Source: DASVEE01 sp036399695 (GTDB taxonomy: Bacteria; Acidobacteriota; Thermoanaerobaculia; Gp7-AA8). From it: DNA of 64,000 bases. Positions within the stretch are counted from its first letter, which is position 1; each line of letters begins with the position of its first letter. The translations under genes and the position numbers were made by a program. Under the pieces are notes generated by a model, which did no database searches, was not told where the DNA came from, and saw nothing but the letters and a program-made list of their open reading frames with translations. Below are positions 61,655 to 64,000 of the stretch, piece by piece. The stretch is taken from the NCBI GenBank assembly GCA_036399695.1, contig DASWMP010000345.1, positions 7,169 to 71,168 on the forward strand. Reading direction: 5' to 3'.

Positions 61655-61915
61655 GTGTCAAGAGAATCTGAGTTGGCGACGACCACCAAAGCCGGCGAAA
61701 TCTTCGGCGCGCACCTGCGCGAACTGCGCCTCGAACGCGGCCTCACCCAAGCCGACCTCGCCGCCCGCTGCGACTCCAACGTCCCCTTCATCAGCAACGT
61801 CGAACGCGGCGTCATGCTCCCCGGGCTCGCCATGCTGCTCCGGCTCTCCGAGGCGCTGGAGTGCAAAGTGTCGGAACTGGTCGAGGTGCTGGATCGGAAG
61901 TCGCGGAGAGAGTGA
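61655..61915 (+). CDS. XRE-family HTH regulator
   Basis: 86 aa from GTG 61655 (or TTG 61673). The single HTH (FGAHLRELRLERGLTQADLAARCDSNVPFISNVERGVMLPGLAMLLRLSEAL) is a clear Cro/C1-type domain. No second domain. It diverges from the 61141-61596 gene and lies upstream of the HEPN-like gene, which it may control. Confidence 0.9.
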   Translation: MSRESELATTTKAGEIFGAHLRELRLERGLTQADLAARCDSNVPFISNVERGVMLPGLAMLLRLSEALECKVSELVEVLDRKSRRE

Positions 61916-61987
61916 GGGACACAGGACCGTCCGGTGCGCCTTAGCAATCAGGGGGAGGCGGTTCGTGGACGGTCGGAGGGTGGGAAA

Positions 61988-61993
61988 TACAAT
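61988..61993 (+). promoter_or_regulatory. putative -10 hexamer TACAAT, leaderless start
   Basis: TACAAT ends 6 nt before the ATG at 62000; no Shine-Dalgarno is present. Confidence 0.55.
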
Positions 61994-61999
61994 CCGAAC

Positions 62000-62776
62000 A
62001 TGGCACGCATCGGAGATGCCGACTACGAGACGATTTCGGTAACGTGTGACTTCTGCCACGCGAATCTGAGGCTTAACCGTCGCGACGATCTTCGCGAGCT
62101 ATCGGCCATCAGCGGGCGCAATCTGACCTGTTCGTCATGTCATCGCGAGTTCTGGATCACCGGCGATATCGTGAACACCCCGTACGAAATGTTCATCTTC
62201 GCGGCAGACGCGCACTTCGAGTCGAAACATCACATGCTGGCCGTCATGAGCCTGGCGCAAGCGTGGGAACTGTTTCTGGCCACGTTCGCCTACTCGAACT
62301 TCGTTTACCGACCCTCTTGGCTGCAACAGCGGCACGCCGCCGCGCGCGAAGAACTTACTCGGTGCGAGCAAAAACTTGAACATGCAACTCGGAACTTCAA
62401 CATCCGAAATCTCGTGAACCTCACCACGCACACGATCGTGCGGCAGATGCACCCAAGAACGTTGGCTGAGGCAGAACCTATGATCGAGCAAATCGAACAG
62501 CAGCGGCTTCACCGCGATCCCAGCAACGAAGATATTGCTACGATCACCGACGATGAGATTCACGCCGCTGTACAACGTCTCCGCAACCTGCAGATCGTTG
62601 ACTTGCGTAACAAAGTTGGCCACAAGCAAGCATACCGGCCGACAGCCAAAGAAGTTATGGCCTGCATCGAGGAAGAGATCGTGTTTCTTCACCATATCCG
62701 AGATCTCTTTGGTGTCGGTGACTTCGACGACTTCGCAGCAGATGCTGTCGAAACGCCGCGGTGGTTTCAGCCGTAG
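62000..62776 (+). CDS. zinc-ribbon protein with HEPN-like RNxxxH motif
   Basis: Start at ATG 62000 (258 aa). N-terminal zinc ribbon: C16-x2-C19 and C44-x2-C47 (TCDFCH, TCSSCH). The rest is alpha-helical with one motif, VDLRNKVGHKQAY (R203-N-x3-H208), the R-x4-6-H signature of HEPN ribonuclease domains. No known family matches the whole chain. The gene has lower GC than most of the window and sits beside an XRE regulator. A defence or stress RNase is the likely reading, but this is inference. Confidence 0.65.
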   Translation: MARIGDADYETISVTCDFCHANLRLNRRDDLRELSAISGRNLTCSSCHREFWITGDIVNTPYEMFIFAADAHFESKHHMLAVMSLAQAWELFLATFAYSNFVYRPSWLQQRHAAAREELTRCEQKLEHATRNFNIRNLVNLTTHTIVRQMHPRTLAEAEPMIEQIEQQRLHRDPSNEDIATITDDEIHAAVQRLRNLQIVDLRNKVGHKQAYRPTAKEVMACIEEEIVFLHHIRDLFGVGDFDDFAADAVETPRWFQP

Positions 62777-62956
62777 ACGCGAACACCGCTACCGTTCAGC
62801 CAATCTTTGTATGGGCAGGCGCGTGTACCACGGCTTGCTTGTGAGCGCCCCGCCAGGAAGGGGATCGACCGTCCTCGATACGCTGAGATCGCTAAACAAA
62901 CTTGCAGCCGCCCATCGCGTCCGTCACACGGCGTCGCTGAACAGTCGCCGTGCACG

Positions 62957-63106
62957 CTACTTTGGATTGCAGATGCGACAGAACTGGCACCACCCGTGGC
63001 CATTCGGCTTGTGGTTCTTAGTCCCACACGGGCCAGAATGCCTGCACCGTTCACCGCCCGTGGCGCTCTCGCGGTTCTTGTTCCGGTGGAGCTTATCGTT
63101 CGCCAT
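62957..63106 (-). CDS. small Cys-rich protein
   Basis: 49 aa from ATG 63106 with GAGGTGA directly upstream (spacing about 6). Basic N-terminus (MANDKLHRNKNRES) and a compact Cys/His region (CRHSGPCGTKNHKPNGHGWCQFCRICNPK) that could bind one or two zinc ions. Too short for domain calls; the clear ribosome site makes it plausible. Confidence 0.5.
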   Translation of the reverse strand: MANDKLHRNKNRESATGGERCRHSGPCGTKNHKPNGHGWCQFCRICNPK

Positions 63107-63238
63107 CGTGCTCACCTCATGTCGCGTGATATTACGTCGCAACACAATATTCTTCATGAATTGAGCCGGTTCAACCAGCAGCAAAAGTGGAACCGAGAGA
63201 TGAACGCGAAAGGTTTGAATGTTCATTTGTTAGCCCCC

Positions 63239-63376
63239 GGGGTCACACCTTCGATCCACCGCACCCAAACTGAAATCTCCCACGTGTAGAAACTGGTAAG
63301 CCATTTTGCCGTCCACTCTACGACCGGTGGAGCGTCACACCGGCGATACCAGAAGGAAGGTGTGCCCCAGCGTTCA
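63239..63376. repeat. 138-bp direct repeat, copy A
   Basis: Shares GGTCAC..CTTCGATCCACCGCACCCA, GTGTAGAAACTGGTAAGCCA and CGACCGGTGGAGCGTCACAC with copy B at 63651-63788, with small indels. It contains a short palindrome (CCGGTG / CACACCGG). The two copies flank a small zinc-ribbon ORF, 412 bp apart. Confidence 0.88.
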
Positions 63377-63419
63377 CGCCGCGCCCAGGCTGAACCCGTT
63401 CCGGAGGTAGACTTGCCGC

Positions 63420-63617
63420 ATGCTCCAGCAGAATGATCGCTGCCCGTCCTGCGACCAAGGACAGTCCTACGAACGGCCGCGTGTGTGTCCCGTATGCGGT
63501 CATGTTTTTCGCGGCAGTGGCTGGGACGGGATTGACGCACATTGGCGAAGCCGTCACGAATCGTTCCGGTCGTACGAGTCGTTTTGGCGGTCGCTATGCT
63601 CGCGTCACAAAAGTTAG
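63420..63617 (+). CDS. small zinc-ribbon protein
   Basis: 65 aa; GGAGGT lies 11 bases before the ATG. Two CxxC pairs (CPSC, CPVC) and a His-rich end (DAHWRSRHESFRSYESFW) suggest a zinc ribbon or C2H2-like finger. It lies between the two direct-repeat copies. Function unknown; gene status moderate. Confidence 0.45.
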   Translation: MLQQNDRCPSCDQGQSYERPRVCPVCGHVFRGSGWDGIDAHWRSRHESFRSYESFWRSLCSRHKS

Positions 63618-63650
63618 TGCCGACGCGGCAGCTCTGGAACCGGCGACCGG

Positions 63651-63788
63651 GGGGTCACGCCTTCGATCCACCGCACCCATTGAAATCTCCCCGTGTAGAA
63701 ACTGGTAAGCCACTTTGCCGTTCCGCTCTGCGACCGGTGGAGCGTCACACCGGCAATACCCGCACGAAGGTGTGGCCCCGGCGTTCAC
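63651..63788. repeat. 138-bp direct repeat, copy B
   Basis: Second copy, same orientation as 63239-63376. On the minus strand this copy keeps one open frame (LHRSQSGTAKWLTSFYTGRF and on) that is broken by a stop in copy A, so the repeat may derive from a coding fragment. Confidence 0.88.
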
Positions 63789-63964
63789 CTCACTGTCCTA
63801 CCGCTTGCCGGAATGAGCGTCGCTGACGCGCACACCGTGCGCCGGTATTCCAGCGTGTCCGGACCAGAATGCTGCCACGCCACGAGAGCGTCGCCGCGCG
63901 CTGAGGCTGTGATACTCGAGAAGGAAGATTCCGGGTTACACGCCGGAGGCGTGTCGTAAGGTAG

Positions 63965-63998
63965 CCGGTGGCAAGTGCCGAAGGCACGCCGCCACCGG
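63965..63998. repeat. hairpin at the window end
   Basis: CCGGTGGC (63965-63972) and GCCACCGG (63991-63998) with an inner TGCC / GGCA stem. It resembles the GGTGGCG hairpins elsewhere. The window ends two bases later, so the element may continue. The 63789-63964 stretch holds no gene I can support. Confidence 0.7.
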
Positions 63999-64000
63999 AT

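Noticed and set aside
63230..63790. Integron attC sites
   Set aside because: The direct repeats and small ORF resemble cassettes, but I find no convincing GTTRRRY / RYYYAAC pairs and no integrase in the window.

Overview
The window is 64 kb of high-GC bacterial chromosome from a Gram-negative organism (TonB-dependent receptor, lipoprotein, many signal peptides). A secreted VWFA protein of the acidobacterial type, secreted carboxypeptidase-regulatory-like proteins, a run of secreted amidohydrolases, folate-dependent TrmFO and several stand-alone PilZ proteins point to Acidobacteriota. This is inference from gene content; I see no rRNA or tRNA gene to confirm it. The last ~2 kb looks less GC-rich and more degenerate than the rest.

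Layout. 0.1-6 kb: small secreted or hypothetical proteins and a lipoprotein. 6.1-9.9 kb: a tyrosinase, a HEAT-repeat protein and a HEAT/SCO/MerC-like fusion, a likely copper-enzyme maturation unit. 9.8-14 kb: a toxin-like pair, a sulfatase, an orphan HsdR-N nuclease-like protein. 14-21.6 kb: membrane and CsgG-like proteins, a VTT-domain protein, DUF3467-trmFO, and a two-domain peptidase-like protein. 21.6-28.3 kb: a BtuB-type receptor behind a cobalamin riboswitch, then three overlapping secreted amidohydrolases, only one of which keeps the HxH metal motif. 28.5-38.4 kb: c-di-GMP and signalling genes (GGDEF-EAL, two paralogous PilZ proteins around a histidine kinase), an ABC exporter and a lytic transglycosylase. 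38.6-45 kb: phosphodiester glycosidase, MtgA transglycosylase, CutA, UvrA. 45-52 kb: AbiEii-like module, LigD-type polymerase, VWFA protein, M15 peptidase, a degenerate Doc/Fic protein. 52-59 kb: nei, a small NTF2-like gene, full-length lhr, and an MBL hydrolase. 59-64 kb: hypotheticals, an XRE regulator, a zinc-ribbon/HEPN protein, small Cys-rich ORFs and a direct repeat.

The most unusual layer is not coding. About twenty sites, nearly all between genes, carry inverted repeats whose arms are built from short tandem repeats, most often 7 bp (TTGGCRG, GATTGAG, TGCTGAA, GGTCAGT, GGGGCTC). Many begin at a stop codon, and two lie inside lhr as in-frame insertions. There are also a 146-bp palindromic element in two opposed copies, near-perfect inverted repeats with arms of 42 to about 46 bp, and three tandem arrays that all use a 21-bp step (12.5, 33.7 and 60.8 kb) despite different sequences.

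A second recurrent pattern is a TANNNT hexamer ending 6-8 nt before the start codon of at least eight genes with no Shine-Dalgarno sequence, which suggests frequent leaderless transcription.
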